A stretch of 64,000 bases of DNA, from NCBI GenBank assembly GCA_963708325.1, contig OY970203.1:2604001-2668000 (forward strand). The letters are read 5' to 3'. Under the pieces are notes generated by a model. That model searched no databases and was not told where the DNA came from. It saw only the letters and a list, made by a program, of their open reading frames with translations. The DNA is from G963708325 sp963708325 (GTDB lineage Bacteria; Actinomycetota; Thermoleophilia; Solirubrobacterales; 70-9). The translations under genes and the position numbers were made by a program. Shown piece after piece: positions 41,327 through 50,265 of this stretch; the stretch's first letter is position 1, and the number at the start of each line of letters is the position of its first letter.

Positions 41327-41532
41327 ACGACGCCCCCACCCCCCAGGGGCCCGAGCGGATCGACGAGATCTCGCGGCGGCTCGCCGAGCTTGCGGACGGG
41401 CTGCGAGATCCCGGCATCGACGATGCGGCCGCCCAGGAGATGGCCGCCGAAGCGGCGGAGCTGACCGCCGAGGCCAGCGACGAGGTGATGCGGCGGCTGC
41501 GGGACGCCGGCCCCGCGGACGATGAGCGCTGA
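41323..41532 (+). CDS. Small protein in the position of XseB
   Basis: A 69-residue, acidic, helical protein between nusB and ispA, overlapping both. That position is often taken by exodeoxyribonuclease VII small subunit (XseB). The sequence RIDEISRRLAELADGLRDPG followed by a second helix fits a two-helix XseB-like shape but lacks its clear consensus, and no xseA is in the window. Treat as hypothetical with possible XseB ancestry. Confidence 0.6.
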   Translation: MNDAPTPQGPERIDEISRRLAELADGLRDPGIDDAAAQEMAAEAAELTAEASDEVMRRLRDAGPADDER

Positions 41533-42409
41533 CGCCTATCCGGAGGACCTGCGCCGGCTCGTCGAGGACTACCTGGGGCGGCTGCGCTTCTCCACTGCCG
41601 CGTCCACGGATGGGCTCGACGAGGCGATGCGCTACTCGCTGCTCGCCGGGGCCAAGCGGATCCGCCCGGTGCTGGCGCTGGCTACGGCCCGCGCGGTGGG
41701 GGAGACCCCGGAGTCTGTGCTGCCGGCTGCCTGCGCGATCGAGCTGGTTCACACCTACTCGCTGATCCACGACGACCTTCCCGCGATGGACGACGACGAG
41801 CTGCGCCGCGGCCGTCCGACTTCGCACGTCGTGCACGGCGAGGACGTCGCGATCCTGGCCGGGGACGGCCTGTTCGCCGAGGCGGTGCACCTGCTCGTCG
41901 AGCGCCAGGCCGGCCCGCCCGAGCGCGTGCTCGCCGCGATGCGCGAGCTGGCCGCCGCCACCGGCGTGGGCGGGATGGTGGGCGGGCAGTACCTCGACGT
42001 CACGGTCTCGGCGAGCGGCGACTCGCTCGACGTCGACGGCCTGCGCAGCCTGCACAGCCTGAAGACCGGCCGGCTGATCGCCGCCAGCGTGGAGGTGCCG
42101 CTGCTGCTGGCCGGAGTGGGCGAACCTGAGACAATCTCGTATCGAAGATTCGCCGGCGAGCTCGGCGTTCTGTTTCAGATCGTCGACGACATCCTCGACG
42201 TGACCGGAAGCGACGAGGAGCTGGGCAAGCCGCACGGCTCCGACCTCAGACATGGAAAGCTCACCTATGTCAGCGTGCTGGGCCTCGAGCGGGCGCGGGA
42301 GCTTGCCGCCGAGTCGCACGCCAACGCGCGCGCGGCGCTGGAGCTGACCGGCGCTCGCAGCGACGACCTGATGCGGATCACCGACTTCATCTTCACCCGC
42401 CACACATGA
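41522..42409 (+). CDS. ispA: Polyprenyl (farnesyl/geranylgeranyl) diphosphate synthase
   Basis: A 295-residue trans-prenyl transferase. The first Asp-rich motif is LIHDDLPAMDDDELRRGRPT, the second DDILDVTG, with GAKRIRPVLALATA, GGQYLDV and GLKTGRL-like SLKTGRLI. The extended DDxxAMDDxxxRRG motif is of the IspA type. Chain length cannot be fixed by eye. It overlaps the dxs start by 4 nt, linking precursor supply and chain elongation. Confidence 0.93.
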   Translation: MSADAYPEDLRRLVEDYLGRLRFSTAASTDGLDEAMRYSLLAGAKRIRPVLALATARAVGETPESVLPAACAIELVHTYSLIHDDLPAMDDDELRRGRPTSHVVHGEDVAILAGDGLFAEAVHLLVERQAGPPERVLAAMRELAAATGVGGMVGGQYLDVTVSASGDSLDVDGLRSLHSLKTGRLIAASVEVPLLLAGVGEPETISYRRFAGELGVLFQIVDDILDVTGSDEELGKPHGSDLRHGKLTYVSVLGLERARELAAESHANARAALELTGARSDDLMRITDFIFTRHT

Positions 42410-44436
42410 GCGACACACAGCCACCGGAGATCGGCGAGGAGTCGGCGGCGAGGCTGCTCGAGCGCATCGACAGCCCCGCCGACCTGAAGGGCCTCGACGA
42501 CGAGCAGCTGCAGCAGCTGGCGCAGGAGCTGCGCGAGCTGATCATCGACGTGATCGGCGAGATCGGCGGGCATTTCGGCGCCAACCTCGGCACCTGCGAG
42601 CTGGCCGTCGCCCTGCACAGCCTGCTCGACTCTCCCCGCGACAAGATCCTCTGGGACGTCGGCCACCAGGCGTATCCGCACAAGGTCCTCACCGGCCGCC
42701 GCGACCGCCTCGACACAATTCGCCAGTACGGCGGGCTGGCCCCGTTCTGCTCGGTCTTCGAGTCCGAGCACGACATCATGGGCGCGGGCCACGCCTCCAC
42801 CTCGATCGGCTACGCGGTCGGGCTGAAGGAGGCGATGCGCAAGGGGATCGGCACCGAGGGGGAGGTCGTCGCCGTGATCGGGGATGGCGCCCTGACCGGC
42901 GGCGTCGCCTACGAGGCGCTGCACAACGCCGGCGGGCTCGAGACGCCGATCGTGATCATCCTCAACGACAACGGCATGTCGATCTCGCCCAACGTCGGCG
43001 CCGTCGCCAGCTACTTCCAGCGCTTCCGCCTGCATCCGCGGCTCTACCACGCGCGCGAGGACGTCGAGGACCGGCTGACACGGCTGCCGCTCGGCCTCGG
43101 ACGGCGGATCGAGCAGCTCGGCCCCGAGATCAAGTCGGCAATCAAGTCCTACTGGGCGCCCGGGCTGCTGTTCGAGGAGCTCGACCTCGCCTACGTGGGC
43201 GTGATCGACGGGCATGACGTCGCCGCGCTGCGCGGCGCGATCGGCGACGCATTGCGCGCCCAGCGACCCGTCGTCGTCCACATCCACACGGTGAAGGGGA
43301 AGGGATTCGCCGCCGCCGAGGAGGGCGGCCTGGAGGGGATGGAGAAGTGGCACGCGGCGAAGCCGGGCTCGATCGTCGATCGCCGGCCGGCGGAGGCCAA
43401 GCCGGTCGCCGTGCGGGAGTCCGACTCCCCCGAGGCGATCGCACCGGAGAAGCTGGAGAAGCCGCCGCCGCCGTCGCCTCCGCAGTACACCTCCGTGTTC
43501 GCCGACGCGCTCGTCGCCGAGGCGCGCCGCGACCGCCGCGTGATCGGGATCACGGCGGCGATGGCGGGGGGGACGGGGCTGAACGTGCTCTGCAAGGAGC
43601 TGCCCGAGCAGTACTACGACGTGGGCATCGCCGAGCAGGACGCGGTCCTGTTCGCGGCGGGCCTGGCGATCCAGGGCGCCAAGCCGGTGGCGGCGATCTA
43701 CTCGACCTTCCTGCAGCGCGGCTTCGACCAGATCGTGCACGACGTCTGCCTGCAGAGCCTCAACGTCGTCTTCGCGATGGACCGCGCCGGTCTGGTCGGA
43801 GACGACGGCCCCACCCATCACGGCGCCTTCGACATCTCCTACATGCGACCGCTGCCCAACATCGTTCTGATGGCACCGCGCGACGAGGCGGCGCTCGTGC
43901 ACATGCTGCGCACCGCCCTCGCCCACGACGGCGGCCCCGTGGCGCTTCGGTACCCGCGCGGCGCCGCGGAGGGCGTGCCGCTGCCGGATCGCCCCCGCGA
44001 GATCGAGGTCGGTACCGGCGAGGTGCTGGCCGAGGGCGACCGGGTGGCGCTGCTCGGGTACGGCTACGGAGTCCAGGTGGCCCTTCGGGCGGCCGGCCTC
44101 CTCGGCGAGCACGACCTCGACGTGACGGTCGCGGACGCGCGCTTCGCCAAGCCGCTCGACACCGAGCTCGTGCGCCGGCTGGCGCGCGAGCACGAGCTGG
44201 TGGTGACGGTGGAGGAGAACGTGCTGCCGGGCGGCTTCGGTGCCGCCGTCCTCGAGCACCTCGAGGACGCGATCGCGGAGCCGGGATCGCGCGCCCGCGT
44301 GATGCGGGTGGGGCTACCCGACCGCTACGTCACGCACGGCAAGCCGGCCCTGCTGCGCGAGGAGGTCGGCCTGACGGGGGAGGCCGTCGCCGAGCGAGTG
44401 CTGGCGGCGCTGCGGTCGCCGCAGTCGGTCGCCTGA
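42406..44436 (+). CDS. dxs: 1-deoxy-D-xylulose-5-phosphate synthase
   Basis: A 676-residue thiamine-diphosphate enzyme, first step of the MEP isoprenoid pathway. It shows the HFGANLG start, WDVGHQAYPHK, GAGHASTSIGYAVG, the ThDP motif GDGALTGGVAYEAL with NDNGMSIS, and a pyrimidine domain with DVGIAEQDAVLFAAG, DRAGLVGDDGPTHHGAFDI and LRYPRG. The usual EQHA is EQDA here; the catalytic Glu is retained. About 60 residues of Pro/Glu-rich linker separate the domains. Confidence 0.95.
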   Translation: MSDTQPPEIGEESAARLLERIDSPADLKGLDDEQLQQLAQELRELIIDVIGEIGGHFGANLGTCELAVALHSLLDSPRDKILWDVGHQAYPHKVLTGRRDRLDTIRQYGGLAPFCSVFESEHDIMGAGHASTSIGYAVGLKEAMRKGIGTEGEVVAVIGDGALTGGVAYEALHNAGGLETPIVIILNDNGMSISPNVGAVASYFQRFRLHPRLYHAREDVEDRLTRLPLGLGRRIEQLGPEIKSAIKSYWAPGLLFEELDLAYVGVIDGHDVAALRGAIGDALRAQRPVVVHIHTVKGKGFAAAEEGGLEGMEKWHAAKPGSIVDRRPAEAKPVAVRESDSPEAIAPEKLEKPPPPSPPQYTSVFADALVAEARRDRRVIGITAAMAGGTGLNVLCKELPEQYYDVGIAEQDAVLFAAGLAIQGAKPVAAIYSTFLQRGFDQIVHDVCLQSLNVVFAMDRAGLVGDDGPTHHGAFDISYMRPLPNIVLMAPRDEAALVHMLRTALAHDGGPVALRYPRGAAEGVPLPDRPREIEVGTGEVLAEGDRVALLGYGYGVQVALRAAGLLGEHDLDVTVADARFAKPLDTELVRRLAREHELVVTVEENVLPGGFGAAVLEHLEDAIAEPGSRARVMRVGLPDRYVTHGKPALLREEVGLTGEAVAERVLAALRSPQSVA

Positions 44437-44488
44437 GGCGCTGCTTTCCTGGCGCGGCCTCGGCCGGCGCCTGTCTGACGCGGTCCCG

Positions 44489-44746
44489 CTAGTAGTAGCC
44501 GCGGCGCTCGACGACGCGATCCCGCGGCGGGGGGGCGGCGGTCTGCTCCTCGTAGAGCCGCTCGCGGCGCCGCAGGCGCTCGTTCCAGAGCAGGTCCTGG
44601 AAGAGGGCGAGGACGAGGCCGACCACACCGGCGATCATCAGGATCAGCCCGACCGTGTCGATCTCGACCCCCTTGACGTGGGCGTTGAGGGCGTAACGCA
44701 AGATCGCCCCGGTGGCGATCAGGAATATCGCGCCTGCATAGGTCAT
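44489..44746 (-). CDS. DUF6458-like small membrane protein
   Basis: An 85-residue protein with two membrane helices (AGAIFLIATGAILRYAL; DTVGLILMIAGVVGLVLALF) separated by a short NAHVKGVEI turn, and a basic cytoplasmic tail (NERLRRRERLYEEQ). The pattern matches a widespread actinobacterial family, DUF6458. The ATG at 44746 directly precedes the first helix. Function unknown. Confidence 0.8.
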   Translation of the reverse strand: MTYAGAIFLIATGAILRYALNAHVKGVEIDTVGLILMIAGVVGLVLALFQDLLWNERLRRRERLYEEQTAAPPPRDRVVERRGYY

Positions 44747-44808
44747 CGGCCTGACCGTGGTACCCGGCCCGCGCCGCCGCAAAACACCCGGGCCCGCCCT
44801 CAATGAAC

Positions 44809-44837
44809 GAGCGCCCCGCCGGAAAGGCGGGGCGCTC
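44809..44837 (-). terminator. Hairpin downstream of the minus-strand membrane gene
   Basis: A perfect 12-bp stem, GAGCGCCCCGCC with GGCGGGGCGCTC, and a 5-nt loop, 58 nt after the stop of the gene at 44895. It is T-poor on the 3' side, so it is a likely but not classical terminator. Confidence 0.55.
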
Positions 44838-44894
44838 GCAGGGTGCTACAGGGAGGAGAGATATGTGTTGTTGCGTCTGTGGGAGGTGTCGGGG

Positions 44895-45251
44895 CTATGC
44901 GTCGCGCAGGCTGAACCGCGTGTTGGCGGTCAGCACCAGATGCACGGTGCCGACCCCGACGAAGAAGAGGATCTCGGCCAGGCTGCCGCCCGAGAGCGCC
45001 GCCACGACTCCGGCGACGAGGGCCACGAAGCCGAGCGCGTAGTCGAACGCCGCGTGGCTGCCAAGCGGGATCGTCGGCCGATCGGCGTGCGTGGACAGCG
45101 CCAGGCCGAGCAGCAGCGCCCCGAGCGCGACGGCGACGACGGCCGCGCCGGTGCTGAAGCCGAGCAGGAACGGGGCGACCATGATCGCCATTGCTGCGAA
45201 GGTCTCGACGACGCCGTGTGCGGCGAGGGAAACGGTTCTGAATGGGCTCAT
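44895..45251 (-). CDS. Small four-helix membrane protein
   Basis: A 118-residue protein with about four membrane helices (FAAMAIMVAPFLLGFS; VVAVALGALLLGLALS; DYALGFVALVAGVVAAL; ILFFVGVGTVHLVLTA). The APFLLGFS plus GALLLGLALS pattern recalls SPW-repeat proteins, but the Trp is absent. The ATG follows a GGGAAGG ribosome site. Function unknown. Confidence 0.65.
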   Translation of the reverse strand: MSPFRTVSLAAHGVVETFAAMAIMVAPFLLGFSTGAAVVAVALGALLLGLALSTHADRPTIPLGSHAAFDYALGFVALVAGVVAALSGGSLAEILFFVGVGTVHLVLTANTRFSLRDA

Positions 45252-45378
45252 TGTTTGCGCCTTCCCGAAAACTGGTTGCCTGGCCAGGATACGAACGTAT
45301 GTGCGCTCGGTGTGTGAGCGCGATCACAGAGGCCGAGGCCGAATGCCCGATCCGGACGGCACACGTGCTCCCGGGCGC

Positions 45379-45384
45379 TACCGT
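45379..45384 (+). promoter_or_regulatory. -10 element of tlyA, leaderless type
   Basis: TACCGT ends 6 nt before the ATG at 45391 and supports that start. Confidence 0.4.
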
Positions 45385-45390
45385 TGCGCC

Positions 45391-46038
45391 ATGACCGCGA
45401 CCGCAGCACGGCCCGAGGCGGAGGGGCGTCCTTTTGCCTCGCGGGGCGGGATCAAGCTCGACAACGCCCTCTCGGCGCTGCCGTTGGACGTCGGCGGCCG
45501 GCAATGCCTGGACGTCGGGGCTGCCGATGGCGGCTTCACCGACTGCCTGCTGCGGCGCGGCGCGGCGAGCGTGATCGCTCTCGACGTCGCCTACGGCGCG
45601 CTGGCCTGGGGGCTGCGAAACGACCCCCGCGTCCTCGTCAGGGAGCGCACGAACGCCCGCAACCTCCGCCAGGGCGACCTTCCCTACGAGCCGGACCTGG
45701 CGACGCTCGACGTCTCCTTCAACTCCGTGGCGCGCCTGCTGCCGGCGATCGCGCCGCTGCTGGCGCCGCGCGCCGACGTGGTCGCGCTCGTAAAGCCCCA
45801 GTTCGAGCTGCCCCGCGATCGCGTGCCGCGCGGCGGCGTCGTCGACTCGGCCGCCGACCGCCGCGACGCCCTGCGGGCGGCCGCCTCGGCCGCCGGCGCG
45901 GCGGGCCTCGCCGTGCGCGGGTTCGCCTCGTCCGGGCTCCCCGGGGCGAAGGGAAACCGCGAGACGTTCTTGTGGTGCGGCTGCCCCGGCGGCGACGTGC
46001 CGGACGTCGAGGCGGCGATCTCGGCGGTGGAGGGATGA
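45391..46038 (+). CDS. tlyA: TlyA-family rRNA methyltransferase lacking the S4 domain
   Basis: A 215-residue protein with the FtsJ-type methyltransferase half of TlyA: FASRGGIKLDNAL, the SAM motif CLDVGAADGGFTDCLL, VIALDVAYGALAWGLR, RTNARNL, DLATLDVSFNSVARLLP, VALVKPQFELPR and GVVDSAADRRDAL. In TlyA the family normally has about 60 N-terminal residues of S4 RNA-binding domain; none is encoded here or just upstream, and the -10 hexamer supports the short start. rRNA target recognition may therefore differ. It overlaps nadK by 4 nt. Confidence 0.85.
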   Translation: MTATAARPEAEGRPFASRGGIKLDNALSALPLDVGGRQCLDVGAADGGFTDCLLRRGAASVIALDVAYGALAWGLRNDPRVLVRERTNARNLRQGDLPYEPDLATLDVSFNSVARLLPAIAPLLAPRADVVALVKPQFELPRDRVPRGGVVDSAADRRDALRAAASAAGAAGLAVRGFASSGLPGAKGNRETFLWCGCPGGDVPDVEAAISAVEG

Positions 46039-46916
46039 GCGCCGACGCCCCCCAGGCGTCCGCGGTGCGGACAGCGGTGCTGCTCACCCACTCCGATCCG
46101 GAGGGAACCTCGGATGCGCTGCGCCGCGCCCTGGCCGCCGCCGAACGCGCCTCCTTCGCGCTGGTAGCGGACCGCGACGAAGCCGCCAAGCACGCCGCCG
46201 CCGGCGACGGGCTCGAGGTGGTGGCTGAGCTCCCGGAGCGTCCCGACGTCTGTCTCGTGCTCGGCGGCGACGGCACGATCCTGCGGGCCCTGCGCCGATA
46301 CGCCTACAGCGGCGTGCCCGTATTCGCCGTCAACTTCGGCACGATCGGCTTTCTCTCCGCCGTGGAGAGCGACCAGGTCGAGTCGGGGCTCGAGCGCGCG
46401 TTCGCCGGCGACTTCGAGGTGGTGGCGATGCCGGCCCTGGAGATCGAGACAGGGGGCGGCCACGCCACCGCGCTCAACGACATCACCTTCGTCCGCCGGC
46501 CGCGCGCCCCGGTGGCGGAGCTCGCCTATCGCCTTGGCGGCGAGGAGATCGGCCACGTGCGCTGCGACGGCCTCGTCGCCGCCACCCCGGCCGGCTCCAC
46601 CGGCTACAACCTCGCGAACACCGGGCCGATCCTCGCCTGGGGCGTCGAGGGCTACGCGGTCAGCTTCATCGCCCCCCACACGCTCACCGCCCGCGCCCTC
46701 GTGGTGGCGCCCGACGACGTCCTCCACGTGCGCAACGAGGCGAGCCGGGGCCCGGTCGAGGTCTCGTTCGACGGCACTCACGAGCTCGACCTCGAGGTCG
46801 CGGCGGAGGTCGAGGTGCGCTTCCGCCGCAGCGTCGCCAGCCTGGCCCAGCTGCCGGGCACGAACTTCTACCAGCGCATGCGGGAGAAATTCGGGCGCCT
46901 CGCCGGAGCCGGCTGA
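46035..46916 (+). CDS. nadK: NAD kinase
   Basis: A 293-residue enzyme phosphorylating NAD to NADP. The signature LVLGGDGTILRALRR holds the catalytic Asp, VNFGTIGFLS follows, then ALNDITF (Asp where NE is usual) and TPAGSTGYNLA in place of TPTGSTAY. The C-terminal SFDGTHELDL completes the fold. The tlyA-nadK-recN order is the usual actinobacterial one. Confidence 0.94.
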   Translation: MSADAPQASAVRTAVLLTHSDPEGTSDALRRALAAAERASFALVADRDEAAKHAAAGDGLEVVAELPERPDVCLVLGGDGTILRALRRYAYSGVPVFAVNFGTIGFLSAVESDQVESGLERAFAGDFEVVAMPALEIETGGGHATALNDITFVRRPRAPVAELAYRLGGEEIGHVRCDGLVAATPAGSTGYNLANTGPILAWGVEGYAVSFIAPHTLTARALVVAPDDVLHVRNEASRGPVEVSFDGTHELDLEVAAEVEVRFRRSVASLAQLPGTNFYQRMREKFGRLAGAG

Positions 46917-46926
46917 GACGCCTCGC

Positions 46927-46932
46927 TAGTCT
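46927..46932 (+). promoter_or_regulatory. -10 element of the MFS transporter, leaderless type
   Basis: TAGTCT ends 7 nt before the TTG start at 46940, supporting that unusual start. Confidence 0.5.
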
Positions 46933-46939
46933 CAGCGTC

Positions 46940-48484
46940 TTGGCGGGAGACAGTCGACTGCACAGGAAGTGGTGGGCGCTGCTGGCGGTCTGCGTGGCCA
47001 CGTTCATGCTGCTGCTGGACATCACCGTGGTCAACGTCGCGCTGCCCGACATCCAGCGCGACCTGCACGCGAACCTGACCGACCTGCAGTGGGTCGTCGA
47101 CGCCTACACGCTGACCCTGTCCGCGTTCACGCTCACCGCGGGCAGCCTCGCCGACCGCCACGGCCGTCGCCTCCTGTTCGCCCTCGGCGTCGCCGTCTTC
47201 ACGATCGCCTCCCTGCTCTGCGGGCTCGCCACCAGCCCGCTGTTCCTTCATCTCGCCAGGGGGCTTCAGGGGGTCGGGGGCGCGGCGATGTTCGCGACCT
47301 CGCTTGCGCTGATCGCCCAGGAGTTCCAGGGCCCCGAGCGCGGCGCGGCGATCGCGGCCTGGGGCGCCACGATCGGCGGTGCCGTCGCCGTCGGGCCGCT
47401 CGTCGGCGGCGCGCTGACAGAGGGCTTCGGCTGGGAGTCAATCTTCTTCGTGAACGTGCCGATCGGGATCGCCGCCATCGTCCTGGCGATGACGCGGGCG
47501 GGGGAGTCGCGCGATCCGGAGGCCGGCAGCACCGATACGGCGGGCCTGGCGACGTTCTCGGGCGCGCTCTTCCTGCTGATCTTCGGGCTGCTGCGCGGCA
47601 ACGCGGAGGGATGGTCGAGCGCGCTCATCGTCGGGTCCCTCGCCGGTGCCGCGGTGCTGCTGGCGCTGTTCGTCCTGATCGAGCTGAAGCAGGACCGGCC
47701 GATGTTCGACCTCGGCCTGTTCCGCAAGCCCGCCTTCGTCGGCGTCTCGCTGGGGACGGTGGCGATCGGCGCCGGAATGTTCGCGATGTTCCTCTACCTG
47801 ACGCTCTACATCCAGGACGTGCTCGGCTACTCGCCGCTGCAGGCGGGCCTGCGCTTCCTGCCGCTCACCCTGTTCGCCTTCTTCGTCCCGGCGGCCACCC
47901 GGAGCCTCACGGAGCGGCTCCCGGCCCGGGTTCCGCTCGCCGCCGGCCTCGGGCTGGTCGGTCTCGGCCTGCTGCTGATGCGCGGCGTCACCCCGAGCTC
48001 GAGCTGGACAACCCTGCTCGCCGGGTTCATGGTCGCCGGCTTCGGGATCGGGCTGTCGAACCCGGCGATCGCGACGACCGCGCTCGGCGTCGTCCCCGTG
48101 GCCCGCAGCGGGATGGCCTCCGGCATCAGCAACACGCTGCGGATCGCGGGCGTGGCGACGGGGATCGCGGCGCTCGGGGCGGTCTTCCAGAGCCTGATCG
48201 ACAGCAAAGTCACCGAGCTTGCGCCGCGGGCGCCCTCGCAGCTCTCCGACGCGGTCGCGTCCGGGGGGGTCACCTCGGCGACCGAGTTCGCCCCGCCGCC
48301 CTTCCGCCACAGGGCCGCGGAGGTCGCCGGCCAGGCCTTCACCTCGGCGCTCAACGAGATCCTGCTGATCGGGTCGTTGACGCTGTTCGCCGGCGCGCTC
48401 GCCGCCTTCGCGCTCGTCCACGCCCGCGACTTCGAGCCGCGGCCCGGCGTCGAGCCAGCCGGCGCCGCCACGGCCGCCGACTGA
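46940..48484 (+). CDS. MFS drug/proton antiporter, DHA2 (EmrB/QacA) family
   Basis: A 514-residue transporter with about fourteen membrane helices. Signatures are LLLDITVVNVALPDIQRDL in helix 1 (motif D1), LADRHGRRLLFALG (motif A), ARGLQGVGGAAMFATSLAL and the motif C-like GATIGGAVAVGPLVGGAL. Substrates cannot be predicted. It is inserted between nadK and recN, which are adjacent in many relatives. Confidence 0.9.
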   Translation: MAGDSRLHRKWWALLAVCVATFMLLLDITVVNVALPDIQRDLHANLTDLQWVVDAYTLTLSAFTLTAGSLADRHGRRLLFALGVAVFTIASLLCGLATSPLFLHLARGLQGVGGAAMFATSLALIAQEFQGPERGAAIAAWGATIGGAVAVGPLVGGALTEGFGWESIFFVNVPIGIAAIVLAMTRAGESRDPEAGSTDTAGLATFSGALFLLIFGLLRGNAEGWSSALIVGSLAGAAVLLALFVLIELKQDRPMFDLGLFRKPAFVGVSLGTVAIGAGMFAMFLYLTLYIQDVLGYSPLQAGLRFLPLTLFAFFVPAATRSLTERLPARVPLAAGLGLVGLGLLLMRGVTPSSSWTTLLAGFMVAGFGIGLSNPAIATTALGVVPVARSGMASGISNTLRIAGVATGIAALGAVFQSLIDSKVTELAPRAPSQLSDAVASGGVTSATEFAPPPFRHRAAEVAGQAFTSALNEILLIGSLTLFAGALAAFALVHARDFEPRPGVEPAGAATAAD

Positions 48485-48564
48485 CGAAGACGCCGTCCGG
48501 CGGCGACGGCGCGGGAGCGGCACGCCCGCGTGGGCGCGGGGGAGAGTCCGTCAGGAGCCGCTGC

Positions 48565-48570
48565 TAGACA
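48565..48570 (+). promoter_or_regulatory. -10 element of recN, leaderless type
   Basis: TAGACA ends 7 nt before the GTG start at 48578. Confidence 0.45.
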
Positions 48571-48577
48571 GGGCGGC

Positions 48578-50263
48578 GTGCTGCGCGAGCTGCGGATCGA
48601 GAACCTGCTGCTGATCGAACGCGCCGAGCTTCGGCTCGGCGAGGGCCTGAACGCGATCACCGGGGAGACCGGCGCCGGCAAGACGATCCTCGCTCACTCG
48701 CTCGACCTGCTGATGGGCGGGCGCGCGCGCCCCCAGATCGTGCGTCCCGGCGCCGCCGAGGCGTGGGTAGAGGGGGTCTTCGACCTGCCGGAGGAGCTGC
48801 TCGCGGACGAAGAGCTGGCCGACCTGGCCGCGCGGCTGCCGGATGGCGCCGACGAGGTCGTGCTCGGACGCCGCGTCGGGGCGAACGGCCGCACGGCCGC
48901 CTTCGTCGCCGGCCGCGCCGCCGCGGCCGCCGACCTGCAGGCGCTCGGCAGGGGACTGCTCGCCTTCTTCGGCCAGCACGAGCACCGCAAGCTGACGCTT
49001 GCCTCGGCTCAGCTGGAGATCCTCGATGCCTTCTGCGGCGGCGAGCAGCTGGAGCGGCGGCGGCGCTACCGCGAGGCATACGCCGAGCACGCCGCGATCG
49101 CGCGCCAGCTGGACGCCCTGCGTGAGCGCGAGGGGGGCCGCGAGCGCGACCTCGACCTGCTGCGGTTCGAGCTGGCGGAGATCGAGGCGGCCGCTCCGGA
49201 CTGCGACGAGGCGGCCGGGCTGGCGGCGGAGCGCGAGCGGCTGCGCCATGCCGAGGGCCTGAGGCTCGCGGCGGGAACGGCGCTCGCGGCCGCCGCGGGC
49301 CAAGCCGAGGACGGCGGCGGCGCGGTGGCGGCGCTGGCCTCCGCCGACGCGGCGCTCGCGGCCGCCGCCGGCGTCGACGCGGAGCTGGACGCCCTCGCCG
49401 GCCGTGTCCGCACCCTCGCCGTGGACCTCGACGACATCGCCACCGAGATCCGGTCCTACCTGGAGCGCGTGGACGCCGAGCCCGGCCGGCTCGAGCTGGT
49501 CGCGGAGCGCCTGGACGCGCTCGACAGGCTGCGCCGCAAGCACGGCGGCACGATCGAGTCGGTGCTCGAGCACGCCGAACGCTGCCGCGCGGAGATCGAG
49601 CGCCTCGACGGCGCGGAGGAGCGCGCCGCCGACCTCGAGCGGAGGCTGGCCGCCGCCGCCGAGCGCCGCCTGTCGCTCGCTGCGGAGCTGACCGAGGCGC
49701 GACGGGCCGGGTCGCGCAAGCTGGCGAAGCGCGTTGCGGCGGAGCTTGAGGAGCTGGCGATGGAAGGCGCCTCGCTGAAGGTAGGCCTCGAGCGCCACGA
49801 CGGCCTCGGGCCGGGCGGGGCGGAGACGGCGGTGTTCCAGGTGGCAACGAACCCGGGCATGCCCGCGTCGCCGCTGCGCGACGCCGCCTCGGGTGGCGAG
49901 CTCTCGCGTGTGATGCTCGCGCTGACAGGCCTGGGCCGCGGCGCCGGCGCCGGAACGCTCGCCTTCGACGAGATCGACGCCGGGATCGGCGGGGAGACGG
50001 CACGGGCCGTCGGCGAGAGGCTGCGCGCGCTCGCCGACGACGCCGGCAGGCAGGTCCTCTGCATCACCCATCTGCCCCAGGTTGCGTCGCTGGCGACGAC
50101 GCACTTCCGGATCTCGAAATCGGTCGCCCGCGGCGAGGCACGAGCCGAGGTGGAGCGCGTGGAGGGAGAGGAGCTGGTGGCGGAGATCTGCCGCATGCTC
50201 GGCGCGGGGCGCGGCGACAAGGCCGCCGCCCGCCACGCCCGCGAGCTGCTCGCCGCGGCGTAG
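48578..50263 (+). CDS. recN: DNA repair protein RecN
   Basis: A 561-residue SMC-like ATPase acting in double-strand break repair. LRELRIENLLLIERAEL starts the protein and Walker A is GETGAGKT (about 28-35). Two Arg/Glu/Ala-rich coiled-coil arms follow, then the ABC signature ASGGELSRVMLAL (about 440) and Walker B TLAFDEIDAGIGG. The C-terminal CITHLPQVAS is typical. The frame extends upstream, but the conserved N-terminus starts at the GTG. Confidence 0.95.
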   Translation: MLRELRIENLLLIERAELRLGEGLNAITGETGAGKTILAHSLDLLMGGRARPQIVRPGAAEAWVEGVFDLPEELLADEELADLAARLPDGADEVVLGRRVGANGRTAAFVAGRAAAAADLQALGRGLLAFFGQHEHRKLTLASAQLEILDAFCGGEQLERRRRYREAYAEHAAIARQLDALREREGGRERDLDLLRFELAEIEAAAPDCDEAAGLAAERERLRHAEGLRLAAGTALAAAAGQAEDGGGAVAALASADAALAAAAGVDAELDALAGRVRTLAVDLDDIATEIRSYLERVDAEPGRLELVAERLDALDRLRRKHGGTIESVLEHAERCRAEIERLDGAEERAADLERRLAAAAERRLSLAAELTEARRAGSRKLAKRVAAELEELAMEGASLKVGLERHDGLGPGGAETAVFQVATNPGMPASPLRDAASGGELSRVMLALTGLGRGAGAGTLAFDEIDAGIGGETARAVGERLRALADDAGRQVLCITHLPQVASLATTHFRISKSVARGEARAEVERVEGEELVAEICRMLGAGRGDKAAARHARELLAAA

Positions 50264-50265
50264 CC

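Noticed and set aside
41323..41532. Firm call of xseB
   Set aside because: Position and size fit, but the consensus residues are not evident and xseA is absent from the window, so it was left as hypothetical.
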